A stretch of 17,744 bases of DNA from Methanosarcinaceae archaeon (GTDB taxonomy: Archaea; Halobacteriota; Methanosarcinia; Methanosarcinales; Methanosarcinaceae): contig DQIO01000308.1 in the NCBI GenBank assembly GCA_020793555.1, positions 1 through 17,744 of the forward strand, in the 5' to 3' direction. Both the position numbers and the translations under genes were made by a program. Below the pieces are notes generated by a model. The model had not been told where the DNA came from and did not search any database. It saw only the letters and a program-made list of their open reading frames with translations. Shown piece by piece: positions 7,358-15,321 of the stretch; position 1 is the stretch's first letter, and the number at the start of each line of letters is the position of its first letter.

Positions 7358-7446
7358 TTTTGTTCAACTAGAATGAATGAAATATCGATTTTTTGTTAAA
7401 TTCTAATGAATAAAAAATAGTCATTTTGTTCATTAGAAATGAACAA
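7358..7446 (+). repeat. Three related 23-bp repeats at exact 33-bp period upstream of the ATPase gene
   Basis: TTTTGTT begins at 7358, 7391 and 7424, and each is followed 7 bp later by AATGAA. Copies 1 and 2 match at 18 of 23 positions, copies 2 and 3 at 17 of 23. Copy 3 contains a perfect 10-bp inverted repeat, TTTGTTCATT (7425-7434) and AATGAACAAA (7438-7447), around AGA. This inverted repeat overlaps the first ATG of the ATPase frame, suggesting that translation starts further downstream and that this is an operator array, or that the array controls initiation directly. Confidence 0.65.
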
Positions 7447-8740
7447 ATATAAATATGAACACGTAATGATAATAATCATGATCTCAAAAGAAATGCTAAA
7501 ATTGGTTCTTGTAGAACAAAGAGAGTCCTTATTGCAAAAACCAATCGGTATAAAACGAGAGGTTTTAGATCATATAATATCCAAAATAAAATTGCCTCAC
7601 ATTATAGTCTTAACAGGAATAAGGCGTTGTGGAAAATCAACACTTTTAAGGCAAATAATCGATGATGTGTACAATAATGACGATTTTTATTATATAAATT
7701 TTGAAGATGAACGGTTATTCAATTTCAATGCAAAAGATTTCAATCAGATTTATGAAGCTCTCATCGAATTGTTCGGTGATAAAAAAACATTTTTCATTGA
7801 TGAAATACAGAACGTATCAAATTTTGAAAATTTTGTGCGGCGTTTTTATGATAATGGGTATAAATTTTACATAACTGGTTCAAATGCAAAACTTTTGAGT
7901 AAAGAGATTGGAACAAAACTTACAGGAAGACATTTGGATATTATAGTAAAACCATTCTCTTTCAAAGAATTCATGACATTTAAAGGCATGCAATTTGATA
8001 AAAATATGATATATAAAACGGAATCAAGAGCTGAAATAAAATCTTTATTTCAAGAGTACTTGTTTGGTGGAAGTATGCCCGAATATGCAATGTATAAAGA
8101 CAAAGAACTTCTCATGCAAATTTATGAAGATGTGATTATAAAAGATATTGTTGTGAGATATAATATTGAAAACATTATTCGTCTAAAAGAACTATACCAA
8201 TATACTATTACTAATTTTTCAAACAAATTTAGTTTTAATTCCCTTAAAAAGATAATTGATTTTGGTAGTGTGAACACAATTAAATTGCATCTTGGATATC
8301 TTTGTGAAACGCATCTTGCAAAAATGATAACTAAATTCGATTATAGCATAAAAAAACAACTAATTAATGAAAAAAAAATTTATGTGATTGATAATGGATT
8401 CATATCTGCAATATCTACAAGAATTACAAAAGATAAAGGTTGGCTTCTTGAGAATATTGTATTTAATCGCTTGACAGATGACTTCGAAATATTTTATCAT
8501 TCCGGAAAAAGTGAATGTGATTTTATACTTGTGGAACGAAACAAAATTAAAACTGCGATGCAAGTGACATGGGAGCTTGATGAAACTAACAGGGATCGAG
8601 AGATTAATGGTCTTGTGGAAGCTATGCAAACGTATGATTTAAAATCCGGACTTTTATTAACCTATGACCAGGAAGAAGAGATTATAATTAATCTAAAAAA
8701 GATACACATTCAACCTATTTGGAAATGGTTACTTGAATAA
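7439..8740 (+). CDS. AAA_14/DUF4143 family ATPase
   Basis: The frame gives 433 aa from ATG 7439; starts at 7466 or 7481 would shorten it by 9 or 14 residues and would place the repeat array wholly upstream. None of these has a Shine-Dalgarno. Features are Walker A GIRRCGKST (60-68), Walker B TFFIDEIQN (117-125), sensor-like YITGSNA (144-150) and LTGRHLDIIVKPFSFKEF (161-178), then a DUF4143 C-terminal region with ECDFIL (359-364) and AMQVTWELDETNRDREI, shaped like a PD-(D/E)XK fold with Gln and Thr where a nuclease would have Glu and Lys. Such proteins are common, often multicopy, in archaea and of unknown role; this one is probably not an active nuclease. The gene is much more AT-rich than its metabolic neighbours and follows a transposase remnant, suggesting horizontal arrival. 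Confidence 0.9.
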   Translation: MNKYKYEHVMIIIMISKEMLKLVLVEQRESLLQKPIGIKREVLDHIISKIKLPHIIVLTGIRRCGKSTLLRQIIDDVYNNDDFYYINFEDERLFNFNAKDFNQIYEALIELFGDKKTFFIDEIQNVSNFENFVRRFYDNGYKFYITGSNAKLLSKEIGTKLTGRHLDIIVKPFSFKEFMTFKGMQFDKNMIYKTESRAEIKSLFQEYLFGGSMPEYAMYKDKELLMQIYEDVIIKDIVVRYNIENIIRLKELYQYTITNFSNKFSFNSLKKIIDFGSVNTIKLHLGYLCETHLAKMITKFDYSIKKQLINEKKIYVIDNGFISAISTRITKDKGWLLENIVFNRLTDDFEIFYHSGKSECDFILVERNKIKTAMQVTWELDETNRDREINGLVEAMQTYDLKSGLLLTYDQEEEIIINLKKIHIQPIWKWLLE

Positions 8741-8792
8741 GGTTTAGAAATTTTTTATTATTTTCCGGTCACATATATCAAATAGTTATGTT

Positions 8793-8839
8793 AACTGCGG
8801 ATACACTCACTTCCTACGGAGTTGATTGTATCTGCGGTT
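8793..8839 (+). terminator. Long hairpin downstream of the ATPase gene
   Basis: AACTGCGGATACA (8793-8805) pairs fully with TGTATCTGCGGTT (8827-8839) if two G-U pairs are allowed. The stem continues inward with one mismatch and an ACT.CC/GGAGT pairing. It follows a T-rich tract (8750-8763) behind the ATPase stop. The wobble pairs suggest an RNA structure read on the plus strand, but a palindromic DNA element is also possible. The rest of the 318-bp gap holds the promoter of the next gene. Confidence 0.5.
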
Positions 8840-8928
8840 CGTTAAAATTCAAATGACTGGAATAAATTTTTAAGTCTCTGAACCATTCCTTAAAATAATA
8901 AAAAATCTCAAAACATTTCTAACTACAA

Positions 8929-8936
8929 TTATATAG
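8929..8936 (+). promoter_or_regulatory. TATA box of the class-V aminotransferase gene
   Basis: TTATATAG, about 123 bp before the ATG at 9059. It predicts a start of transcription near 8958-8962 and a leader of about 100 nt. Confidence 0.5.
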
Positions 8937-8940
8937 TAGA

Positions 8941-8960
8941 TTTGCATTACTGGATGCAAA
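8941..8960 (+). promoter_or_regulatory. Operator-like inverted repeat at the transcription start
   Basis: Perfect 7-bp arms TTTGCAT (8941-8947) and ATGCAAA (8954-8960) around a 6-bp centre. It begins 4 bp after the TATA box and ends at the expected transcription start, the usual place for an archaeal repressor to block polymerase recruitment. No regulator gene lies next to it. Confidence 0.5.
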
Positions 8961-9058
8961 CGAAAATGTAATTCGGATGAGCATAACAAAAGTAATAGTA
9001 ACATCATTTCAACATTAAACCTATAACATGAAATAATCTTAAAATTGGGAGAATAATT

Positions 9059-10213
9059 ATGGATTTGGAAGACACATTATTAATGATGCCCGGTCCTGTG
9101 CCAGTGGCGCCCCGAACACTGCGGGCGATGGCAAAACCGATGATAAACCACAGGGGTGCGGCTTTTTCTGAAATGTATGATGACTGCCGTGAGATCCTTG
9201 CAGATGTGTTCAACACACGAAACGATATCTTTGTTGTGAGCGGTTCGGGCAGTGCATCAATGGAAGCAGCTATTGGCTGTACCATAAATAAAGATGACAA
9301 GGTCGTTGCGATCGAGAACGGGAAGTTCGGAGAGCGGTTTAAGGACATTGTCGGTCGATATGGAAACGTTGTGCCACTAGAATTTGAATGGGGCGCGGGT
9401 ATTGATCTTGGAGTTGTCGAGGAGAAACTCTCTGAAGGTGCAAAAGCCATCACAATGGTGCACAATGAAACCTCGGCTGGTATCATGAATCCTGCAAAAG
9501 AGGTTGGAAAACTTGCAAAGAAATATGATGCACTGTTCATAATGGACGGTGTCACATCAATTGGCGGAGATGTTGTCAAGGTCGATGAATGGGGTGTTGA
9601 CATTGCGATTGTGGGTTCCCAGAAATGTATCGCAGCACCACCCGGACTTTCGATGATATCGGTTAGTGAACGTGCGTTTGAAGTAATGGATGATGTTGAC
9701 CAGATGCCATACTATCTTGACCTTAAAGCGTACAAGAAAAGTGCTGACAAGGAAAGCACACAGACGCCTTATACACCTGCAGTCCCATTGTTCTTTGCAT
9801 TGCAGGATGCACTAAACATAGTGAAAGAAGAGGGAATGGATGCAAGGATCAAACGCCACAGAACAGGTGCAGAATCGATCCGTGCAGCAACCGCTGCTAT
9901 GGGAATCGATATGCTGCCATTATTGAACGAATACAGCAGTTATTCAAATACCGTTTCCGCAATGAAGGCACCCGAAGGTGTCAGTGGCAATGACATAAAG
10001 AAAGACATGCTTGAACGCGGAATCGTGATTGCGGGCGGTCAGGCAAGACTAAGCGGAAAGATATTCAGGATTGGAAGCATGGGTAACTTTACACCACGTG
10101 ATATACTTATCACAATTCAGGAACTTGAGACTGTTCTTCAAAAACGTGGTGTTGTTTCAGATTATGGTGCAGGAATCCAGGCAGCTACTAATGTTTTGGA
10201 TAAACTTCTGTGA
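9059..10213 (+). CDS. Class-V aminotransferase (serine-pyruvate / alanine-glyoxylate type)
   Basis: A 384-aa PLP enzyme of the serine-pyruvate/alanine-glyoxylate aminotransferase group, cytosolic. It opens with the group's MPGPVPV (10-16), followed by HRG (31-33), the SGSGSASMEA cofactor-phosphate loop (61-70), HNETSAG (135-141), the cofactor-ring Asp163 in MDGVTSIGG and the Schiff-base Lys189 in GSQKCIAAPPG. RIGSMG near the end carries the substrate-carboxylate Arg. GGGAGA at about 9047-9052 precedes the ATG. Methanogen homologues (such as the M. jannaschii one) have been assigned broad transaminase activity, so the true amino-group donor is open. It is followed 29 bp later by ribC and probably co-transcribed with it. 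Its promoter carries an operator-like palindrome. Confidence 0.9.
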   Translation: MDLEDTLLMMPGPVPVAPRTLRAMAKPMINHRGAAFSEMYDDCREILADVFNTRNDIFVVSGSGSASMEAAIGCTINKDDKVVAIENGKFGERFKDIVGRYGNVVPLEFEWGAGIDLGVVEEKLSEGAKAITMVHNETSAGIMNPAKEVGKLAKKYDALFIMDGVTSIGGDVVKVDEWGVDIAIVGSQKCIAAPPGLSMISVSERAFEVMDDVDQMPYYLDLKAYKKSADKESTQTPYTPAVPLFFALQDALNIVKEEGMDARIKRHRTGAESIRAATAAMGIDMLPLLNEYSSYSNTVSAMKAPEGVSGNDIKKDMLERGIVIAGGQARLSGKIFRIGSMGNFTPRDILITIQELETVLQKRGVVSDYGAGIQAATNVLDKLL

Positions 10214-10230
10214 GTACTAATAAGTAGTAA

Positions 10231-10707
<477 letters not shown>

Positions 10708-10746
10708 ATTTCAAAAATTGGACCGAACATCATCTTAAAATACTTT

Positions 10747-10754
10747 CATATAAG
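10747..10754 (+). promoter_or_regulatory. TATA box of ribH
   Basis: CATATAAG lies about 47 bp before the ribH ATG, giving a leader of about 20 nt. It lies in the 93-bp gap after ribC, so ribH can be transcribed on its own. Confidence 0.45.
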
Positions 10755-10800
10755 TAATACATAAAGAGCACTTAAGTCTATAATAAAATGGAGATAATAC

Positions 10801-11205
10801 ATGACGATTAATTTAGGATTTGTTGTGGCTGAATTCAACAGAGATCTGACATACCAGATGGAACTTCTCGCGATTGAACATGCGAAATTTTTAGGAGCGG
10901 AGGTCAAAGAGACAATTCTTGTTCCAGGTGTTTTCGATATGCCACTTGCGATTAAGAAACTGTGCGAACAGGATAATATCGACGCGGTCATCACGATTGG
11001 AATCGTGATAGAAGGTGCAACAAAACACGATGAGATAGTTGTACAACAGGCTTCACGAAAGATCATGGATCTTGCACTTGAGTATGAGAAACCTGTAACA
11101 CTCGGAATTGCAGGACCCGGCATGACCCGAATGGAAGCACACCAGCGTGTTGATTATGCAAAGCGTGCTGTTGAGGCGGCGGTCAAAATGGTTCAGCGCC
11201 TTTGA
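10801..11205 (+). CDS. ribH: 6,7-dimethyl-8-ribityllumazine synthase
   Basis: RibH condenses the pyrimidinedione amine with 3,4-dihydroxy-2-butanone 4-phosphate to make the lumazine used by RibC. The 134-aa protein is slightly short, like other archaeal RibH. It shows FNRDLTY (12-18) with the ring-stacking aromatic at 12, [10 protein letters not shown] (41-50), the phosphate/substrate loop [14 protein letters not shown] (67-80) with catalytic His76, and [15 protein letters not shown] (102-116), equivalent to G.LT....QA..R. GGAG at 10790-10793 is well spaced from the ATG. Its shape mirrors the preceding RibC, consistent with an ancient duplication. Assembly into a capsid-like or pentameric complex is known for the family but cannot be seen here. 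Confidence 0.95.
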   Translation: MTINLGFVVAEFNRDLTYQMELLAIEHAKFLGAEVKETILVPGVFDMPLAIKKLCEQDNIDAVITIGIVIEGATKHDEIVVQQASRKIMDLALEYEKPVTLGIAGPGMTRMEAHQRVDYAKRAVEAAVKMVQRL

Positions 11206-11268
11206 ACTGATACTATTTGGCTAAATGTAAATAATTAAATAAATAAAAAACCAATAAAGTTGATAATA

Positions 11269-12411
11269 ATGGCATCATCAAGACTAGAGCGTGTGGAAGA
11301 ATCGGCAACGATCAAGATCTCAAATATTGCAAATAAACTGAAACAAGATGGCGCTGACGTGATTAGTTTCAGTCTCGGCGAACCTGATTTTGACACACCC
11401 AAACATATATGCGATGCAGCAGCAAACGCAATGTATCGTGGAGAAACACACTATGCCCCATCTGCCGGCATTCCTGAACTTAGGACCGCCATTGCCGATA
11501 AATTGCGCACAGAGAACAAACTGGATGCTGATGAATCGAATGTTCTGGTCACCCCGGGTGCCAAGCAGGCAATATTCGAGATCATGATGTCGGTCCTTGA
11601 TGATGGCGATGAAGCAATACTCTTCGACCCTGCATGGGTATCTTATGACCCGTGCATCAAATTCGCAGGCGCAGATAGCGTGTGGGTGCCAACTGATCCT
11701 GATAATGGTTTTGCTCCGCGTGATATTTCAGAGAGCATTACAGACAAGACACGTCTGATCGTTGTAAACAGCCCGTCCAATCCTACCGGCGGAGTGTTTG
11801 GAAAAGACATCCAAAAGCAGATCGCAGACCTTGCTATAGACCATGACCTGCTTGTACTTTCCGACGAGATATACGAAAAAATAGTATATGACACAGAACA
11901 CTTTAGTATCGGCGCGATGGATGGCATGCATGAGCGCACGATTACTGTGAACGGTTTTTCAAAAGCGTATGCAATGACTGGCTGGCGTCTTGGTTATGTG
12001 ACCGCAGCACCCGATATTTTCAATGGTTTGTTAAAGATCCATTCACATTCTGTAAGTAGTGCAACAACTTTTGCGCAGTACGGCGGAGTTGCAGCACTTA
12101 CAGGTCCACAGGAACCTGTTGAAGAGATGGTGAAGGAGTTTAAGGTCAGGCGTGATATCCTGATCGATGGTTTGAACTCATTCGGTATTAAATGTAAAAA
12201 GCCTGAAGGCGCATTCTATGCATTTGCCGATGTAAGCGAATACGGAAACGGTGACAAAGTTACCGAAAAACTACTTGCAGATGCGCATGTTGCTGTCACA
12301 CCTGGTTCTGCTTTCGGCCCAAGCGGCAAGGACTTCATCAGGATATCTTATGCTACATCACAGGAGAGAATCCGAGAGGCGCTTGATAGGGTAGAAAACG
12401 CGCTGATGTGA
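11269..12411 (+). CDS. aspC: Class-I aspartate aminotransferase
   Basis: A 380-aa PLP-dependent fold-type I enzyme of the aspartate aminotransferase (I-gamma) group, interconverting aspartate and oxaloacetate, possibly with wider substrate range. ATG 11269 is preferred over an upstream TTG at 11260. Motifs in order: SFSLGEPDFDTP (33-44), YAPSAG (62-67), TPGAKQAI (95-102), NSPSNPTGG (167-175) with Asn171, SDEIYE (198-203) with Asp199 and Tyr202, Schiff-base Lys232 in GFSKAYAMTGWRLGY (229-243), and the carboxylate-binding Arg in FIRISYA near the C-terminus. It lies 63 bp after ribH, in an AT-rich gap without a clear TATA box, so it may be read with the rib genes. A hairpin follows within 20 bp of the stop. 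Confidence 0.92.
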   Translation: MASSRLERVEESATIKISNIANKLKQDGADVISFSLGEPDFDTPKHICDAAANAMYRGETHYAPSAGIPELRTAIADKLRTENKLDADESNVLVTPGAKQAIFEIMMSVLDDGDEAILFDPAWVSYDPCIKFAGADSVWVPTDPDNGFAPRDISESITDKTRLIVVNSPSNPTGGVFGKDIQKQIADLAIDHDLLVLSDEIYEKIVYDTEHFSIGAMDGMHERTITVNGFSKAYAMTGWRLGYVTAAPDIFNGLLKIHSHSVSSATTFAQYGGVAALTGPQEPVEEMVKEFKVRRDILIDGLNSFGIKCKKPEGAFYAFADVSEYGNGDKVTEKLLADAHVAVTPGSAFGPSGKDFIRISYATSQERIREALDRVENALM

Positions 12412-12425
12412 AACACCATTGTCTT

Positions 12426-12462
12426 TTTTGTGAGATGTTTCCCGGAATTGATCCTCACAAAA
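12426..12462 (+). terminator. Terminator hairpin after aspC
   Basis: TTTTGTGAG (12426-12434) and CTCACAAAA (12454-12462) form a perfect 9-bp stem with a 19-nt loop, followed by GCCTTTTA. It starts 14 bp after the aspC stop codon. Confidence 0.5.
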
Positions 12463-12509
12463 GCCTTTTATAACCCTTGTCAGGCAGCAGTTTACAATTA
12501 TGTGGTCGT

Positions 12510-12566
12510 TTTATCTTAATTCTAATACCCCACAGTTCTGCTGTGGGGAGGTTCATTTATCTTAAT
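12510..12566. repeat. Hairpin bracketed by 11-bp direct repeats
   Basis: TTTATCTTAAT occurs at 12510-12520 and again at 12556-12566. Between them is a perfect 8-bp stem, CCCCACAG (12528-12535) with CTGTGGGG (12541-12548), around TTCTG. The GC-rich stem in an AT-rich gap resembles the end hairpins of IS200/IS605-type elements, as far as I can recall; those elements make no target duplication, so the direct repeats are unexplained. Read on the minus strand, it lies just beyond the glycosidase stop and may work as a terminator. Confidence 0.5.
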
Positions 12567-12580
12567 GAAGCAAAAGTCGT

Positions 12581-13819
12581 TCACTGCGGGTGAAACTTGT
12601 CCATGTAATTAACATAAGCCCGAATATATTCCGCATGCGGCCATATGAGCGGTATTGTAACATATGCTAATCCATACTTCCATTTTGGATGATTGCGAGT
12701 GTTCTCGATCATCGTCATCTTGCTGTCCCTGAGTATCTTTGCGTTGGTATAATCCTCCAGCCACAGCTCGAATCTTTCTATTGTTGAAATATGTTCCGGC
12801 AACTGGTAATTGTGTGCCATTTCAACCACCCAGCCAAGATACATCTCTGCCATATCCTTATTATCAACTGCAGTGTAATGATTTGCAAGCTGGCACGTAA
12901 AGTGACACCATGGACCATATCCACCATTGTTCCGACCCCAAAGTTCCGGATAACGGTTCAGTCCCCCAATCTCCTTATCCCAGAGTTGTTCATGGATCCT
13001 TTTGACAGTAGATATGTTCTTTATATCATATTCAGCTATCAATTCAAAATACGCAGGAGAATATTCCACAACATCAACATCAATCACAGAAGAGGCGAAA
13101 GCATCGTATCCTATCGGATTGCTTTTCTTATCCTTTACTCGAATACACTTGATAAAAGACCGTCTTCTCGGACTGTACATGCGCGTCAAAATCGCATTTT
13201 TTATCGTTTCAGCTTCAGATTCCCATTTTGATACATCTTTGTCAATCGCTTGCCCCATCTTTACAGCAGCAAAAATTCCGGCACAACATGCACAATTCGC
13301 ATATATCTCGAATCCATGTTCGTATGCAGGATACTCATGGATGCTGTTAATAGTATGTATAAGGTCAACCTCTTCATTCTTGTTCATCAATATGAACTCA
13401 ACAGTTTTTTCGATCGTGTCCCAATATTCCAGCACAAACTTCCTATCAGCCATCTCTTCAAAAAATATGCCACCTGTAGCCTCGAAATACTTACCAAGCG
13501 CAAAAAGGATCAAACCATTTCCATCGATCTGCAAATCCTTGTAACTGGCATCATTCCCATCAACATCATACCTCTGTGAGAACTCACCTGAAGGTTTTTG
13601 GGATTTGAGCATGAATTCCAATCCTTTCTTAGCCTCGTCCATAAGTCCACTTGCAATCGCACCTAGTATGTCGATCGAATGGTCTCTTGGATAAATAAAA
13701 GGATACCTTGTACCTGGTGGACTTGCATAGTATCCACCTTTTTCATGCTGATTGCTTTTAAGTATTTGAATACTGTTTTCATAAAGTTTGAGAGCTTCTA
13801 TTTGATTCAAATAACTCAC
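12581..13819 (-). CDS. GH15-like glycosidase (glucoamylase-related)
   Basis: The 412-aa protein has the (alpha/alpha)6-barrel look of glucoamylase-related GH15 enzymes, without signal peptide, so it is probably cytosolic. Landmarks are RYPFIYPRDHS (38-48), where GH15 proteins have the 'pRD' substrate motif, QIDGNGLILFALGKY (97-111), a probable general acid Glu167 or nearby in YEHGFEIYANCACCAGI, GYGPWCHFTCQLANHY (300-315), and LPEHIS (340-345) followed by LIWPHAEYIRAY (391-402), matching the family's second catalytic 'LPE(Q/H)' and 'TW.HAE' segments. The GTG start at 13819 overlaps the upstream stop by 4 bp (GTGA); GGAG at 13820-13823 would suit a TTG at 13810 better. Beside an MPGP-family phosphatase it might act on a glucosyl- or mannosylglycerate-type solute, but starch- or trehalose-like substrates are equally possible. 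Confidence 0.75.
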   Translation of the reverse strand: MSYLNQIEALKLYENSIQILKSNQHEKGGYYASPPGTRYPFIYPRDHSIDILGAIASGLMDEAKKGLEFMLKSQKPSGEFSQRYDVDGNDASYKDLQIDGNGLILFALGKYFEATGGIFFEEMADRKFVLEYWDTIEKTVEFILMNKNEEVDLIHTINSIHEYPAYEHGFEIYANCACCAGIFAAVKMGQAIDKDVSKWESEAETIKNAILTRMYSPRRRSFIKCIRVKDKKSNPIGYDAFASSVIDVDVVEYSPAYFELIAEYDIKNISTVKRIHEQLWDKEIGGLNRYPELWGRNNGGYGPWCHFTCQLANHYTAVDNKDMAEMYLGWVVEMAHNYQLPEHISTIERFELWLEDYTNAKILRDSKMTMIENTRNHPKWKYGLAYVTIPLIWPHAEYIRAYVNYMDKFHPQ

Positions 13820-14346
13820 TCCGTTTTGGATTCTTGTATTTTAAATACACAGATTGATTTTTCTAACACCTTGTCAACATCATCCCTTGACATGCCTGCT
13901 TTTTCTATAGCTTTGTCATTGTATGCAACCATCGATGAAAGCGGTGATTTACATCCCAGGTGCAGCATTGTGTTACCTGCCATCTCAGCCCGGTGTTTTC
14001 TGTAACTATTGTGAAATATGCAGAATATATTCGATATTGCCGGGAATTCCCAACCTCTGTCTGATTGTTCCCTTCTTTTATTAGTGGACTTAATGATATC
14101 CATGAATTGAGATGGACGTTCTCCATCGATTTCCACAAACTCTACCAATTCGTTTGCAAATGGACAGATTGGCATGTAGTTGATACCATCTTCTCTGGCA
14201 CCTTCGAATCCGGGACCTTCCCTATCTCCCAATTTTTTACCTATTGCCCTAATCCATTTGTCTGTTTCTTCAGGACCGATCATGTCCACAAGTTTCACGA
14301 TTCCCATCAAAAATGCTTTTGGCATCATACTGCTAAGTCTTATCAT
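13816..14346 (-). CDS. Conserved-looking protein of unknown function with Cys/His motifs
   Basis: From the first ATG (14346) the protein has 176 aa; an upstream TTG at 14412 would add 22 residues that look unrelated. I do not recognise the family. The N-terminal third is helical (MMPKAFLMGIVKLVDMIG). The middle holds YMPICPF with Cys61, and the second half has NIFCIFHNSYRKHRAEM (Cys109, His112, His118) and MLHLGCKSPLSSMVAYN (His129, Cys132), then a short helix and KSICVFKI (Cys166). Clustered Cys and His could bind a metal or haem, or be redox-active; this is inference. There is no signal peptide. It is coupled by a 4-bp overlap to the glycosidase gene, so the two products probably work in one process. 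Confidence 0.7.
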   Translation of the reverse strand: MIRLSSMMPKAFLMGIVKLVDMIGPEETDKWIRAIGKKLGDREGPGFEGAREDGINYMPICPFANELVEFVEIDGERPSQFMDIIKSTNKRREQSDRGWEFPAISNIFCIFHNSYRKHRAEMAGNTMLHLGCKSPLSSMVAYNDKAIEKAGMSRDDVDKVLEKSICVFKIQESKTE

Positions 14347-14463
14347 TTTATTGCCCCATATTTCAATTGATTTTAGCGATTGTGAATGAATACGCTTAAA
14401 ACTATATCTCAAACAAATTGTCTGTTTAAGTTGTTAATTTAGTTAATTGGTTACTAACTAGTT

Positions 14464-15294
14464 TTAGGACGAAAGTATATCAAGTATTGCAAGGTTCCAG
14501 CCAACAGGTCCGATCCCCTTGACTTTGTTTATACTGGCGTCGGTTATAGATGCATCATGCTGACTGCCCGGCTTTTGGACAAGTAATGGGATGTCCACAG
14601 CCTGCAGCATCGGAAGATCGTTTTGACTGTCTCCAAGTCCGATCGTTGTGACCTCATCAGCAGCAAACTGCCGCCGGTATATCTCAGACAGGATCGTTAC
14701 AGCCTTGCCTTTATCGTTGTCACCGATTATGTGCCAATACCTGCCACCGCGTGTGTGGTTCAAACCATGAGACTTTATAATTTCGATCAAGCGATCCGCA
14801 GCCTCCGGCGTATCTCCATCCTCACTTAACCTGAATGCTTCGTCATATTCCCGCATCCTGGCAAGTTTTGCGGACTCTATGTCAAGACCGGTGTCTTTGC
14901 TGACACCTGCATCATCCAGATCCCCAAATCCGATTATCTCAAAATCAACAGACGCCCGGATATCTTCAAGAGTTTTCCTCAATATATTATAATCAGTACC
15001 AAGTTCAATGACATTGTAGTTTGACATCTCTTTGGTATAATCATATCTTACATCAAAATAGTTGCGTGGAATGAATATCGCACCCCCGTTCTCTGATATA
15101 AACGGATGTGCCAGGTCAAGTTCTTGTACATATACCTCTAACTCTGCCCGTGTTTTACTGGTACAGAATATAAGCGGAATGTCCTGCTCCTTCAGTGCAT
15201 CAAGCGCAGGTTTTGCGGCTTCATAGGAATATGTATTATGGTCGATCAATGTCCCGTCCATGTCTGTGAATACAATATATTTCATGTTATCCAT
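14464..15294 (-). CDS. Glycosyl-3-phosphoglycerate phosphatase (MPGP family, HAD)
   Basis: A 276-aa cytosolic HAD phosphatase of the mannosyl-3-phosphoglycerate phosphatase family, which dephosphorylates the product of MPG or GPG synthase to the compatible solute mannosyl- or glucosylglycerate. HAD motif I is TDMDGT with Asp11 and Asp13, motif II is Ser46 in CTSKTRAE, motif III is the DKGKAV segment (194-199), and motif IV is GDSQNDLPM with Asp222 and Asp226. SENGGAIFIP (67-76) is typical of the family. ATG 15294 or 15285 are both possible; AGGG at about 15297-15300 suits the second only loosely. It follows mscS by 27 bp, so the two are probably one operon. In Methanococcoides the related enzyme takes the glucosyl substrate, so sugar identity is open. 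No synthase gene is in the window. Confidence 0.85.
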   Translation of the reverse strand: MDNMKYIVFTDMDGTLIDHNTYSYEAAKPALDALKEQDIPLIFCTSKTRAELEVYVQELDLAHPFISENGGAIFIPRNYFDVRYDYTKEMSNYNVIELGTDYNILRKTLEDIRASVDFEIIGFGDLDDAGVSKDTGLDIESAKLARMREYDEAFRLSEDGDTPEAADRLIEIIKSHGLNHTRGGRYWHIIGDNDKGKAVTILSEIYRRQFAADEVTTIGLGDSQNDLPMLQAVDIPLLVQKPGSQHDASITDASINKVKGIGPVGWNLAILDILSS

Positions 15295-15321
15295 GTCCCT
15301 CTTTCTCTGGTATTTTTTACA

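Noticed and set aside
12791..13579. Long plus-strand ORFs opposite the glycosidase gene
   Set aside because: Their sequences are the antisense of conserved glycosidase segments and have no start signals.
14440..14460. TAGTTA/TAACTA inverted repeat after the MPGP-family gene as a terminator
   Set aside because: Six AT-rich pairs and a 9-nt loop without a following T-run on the minus strand; too weak to call.
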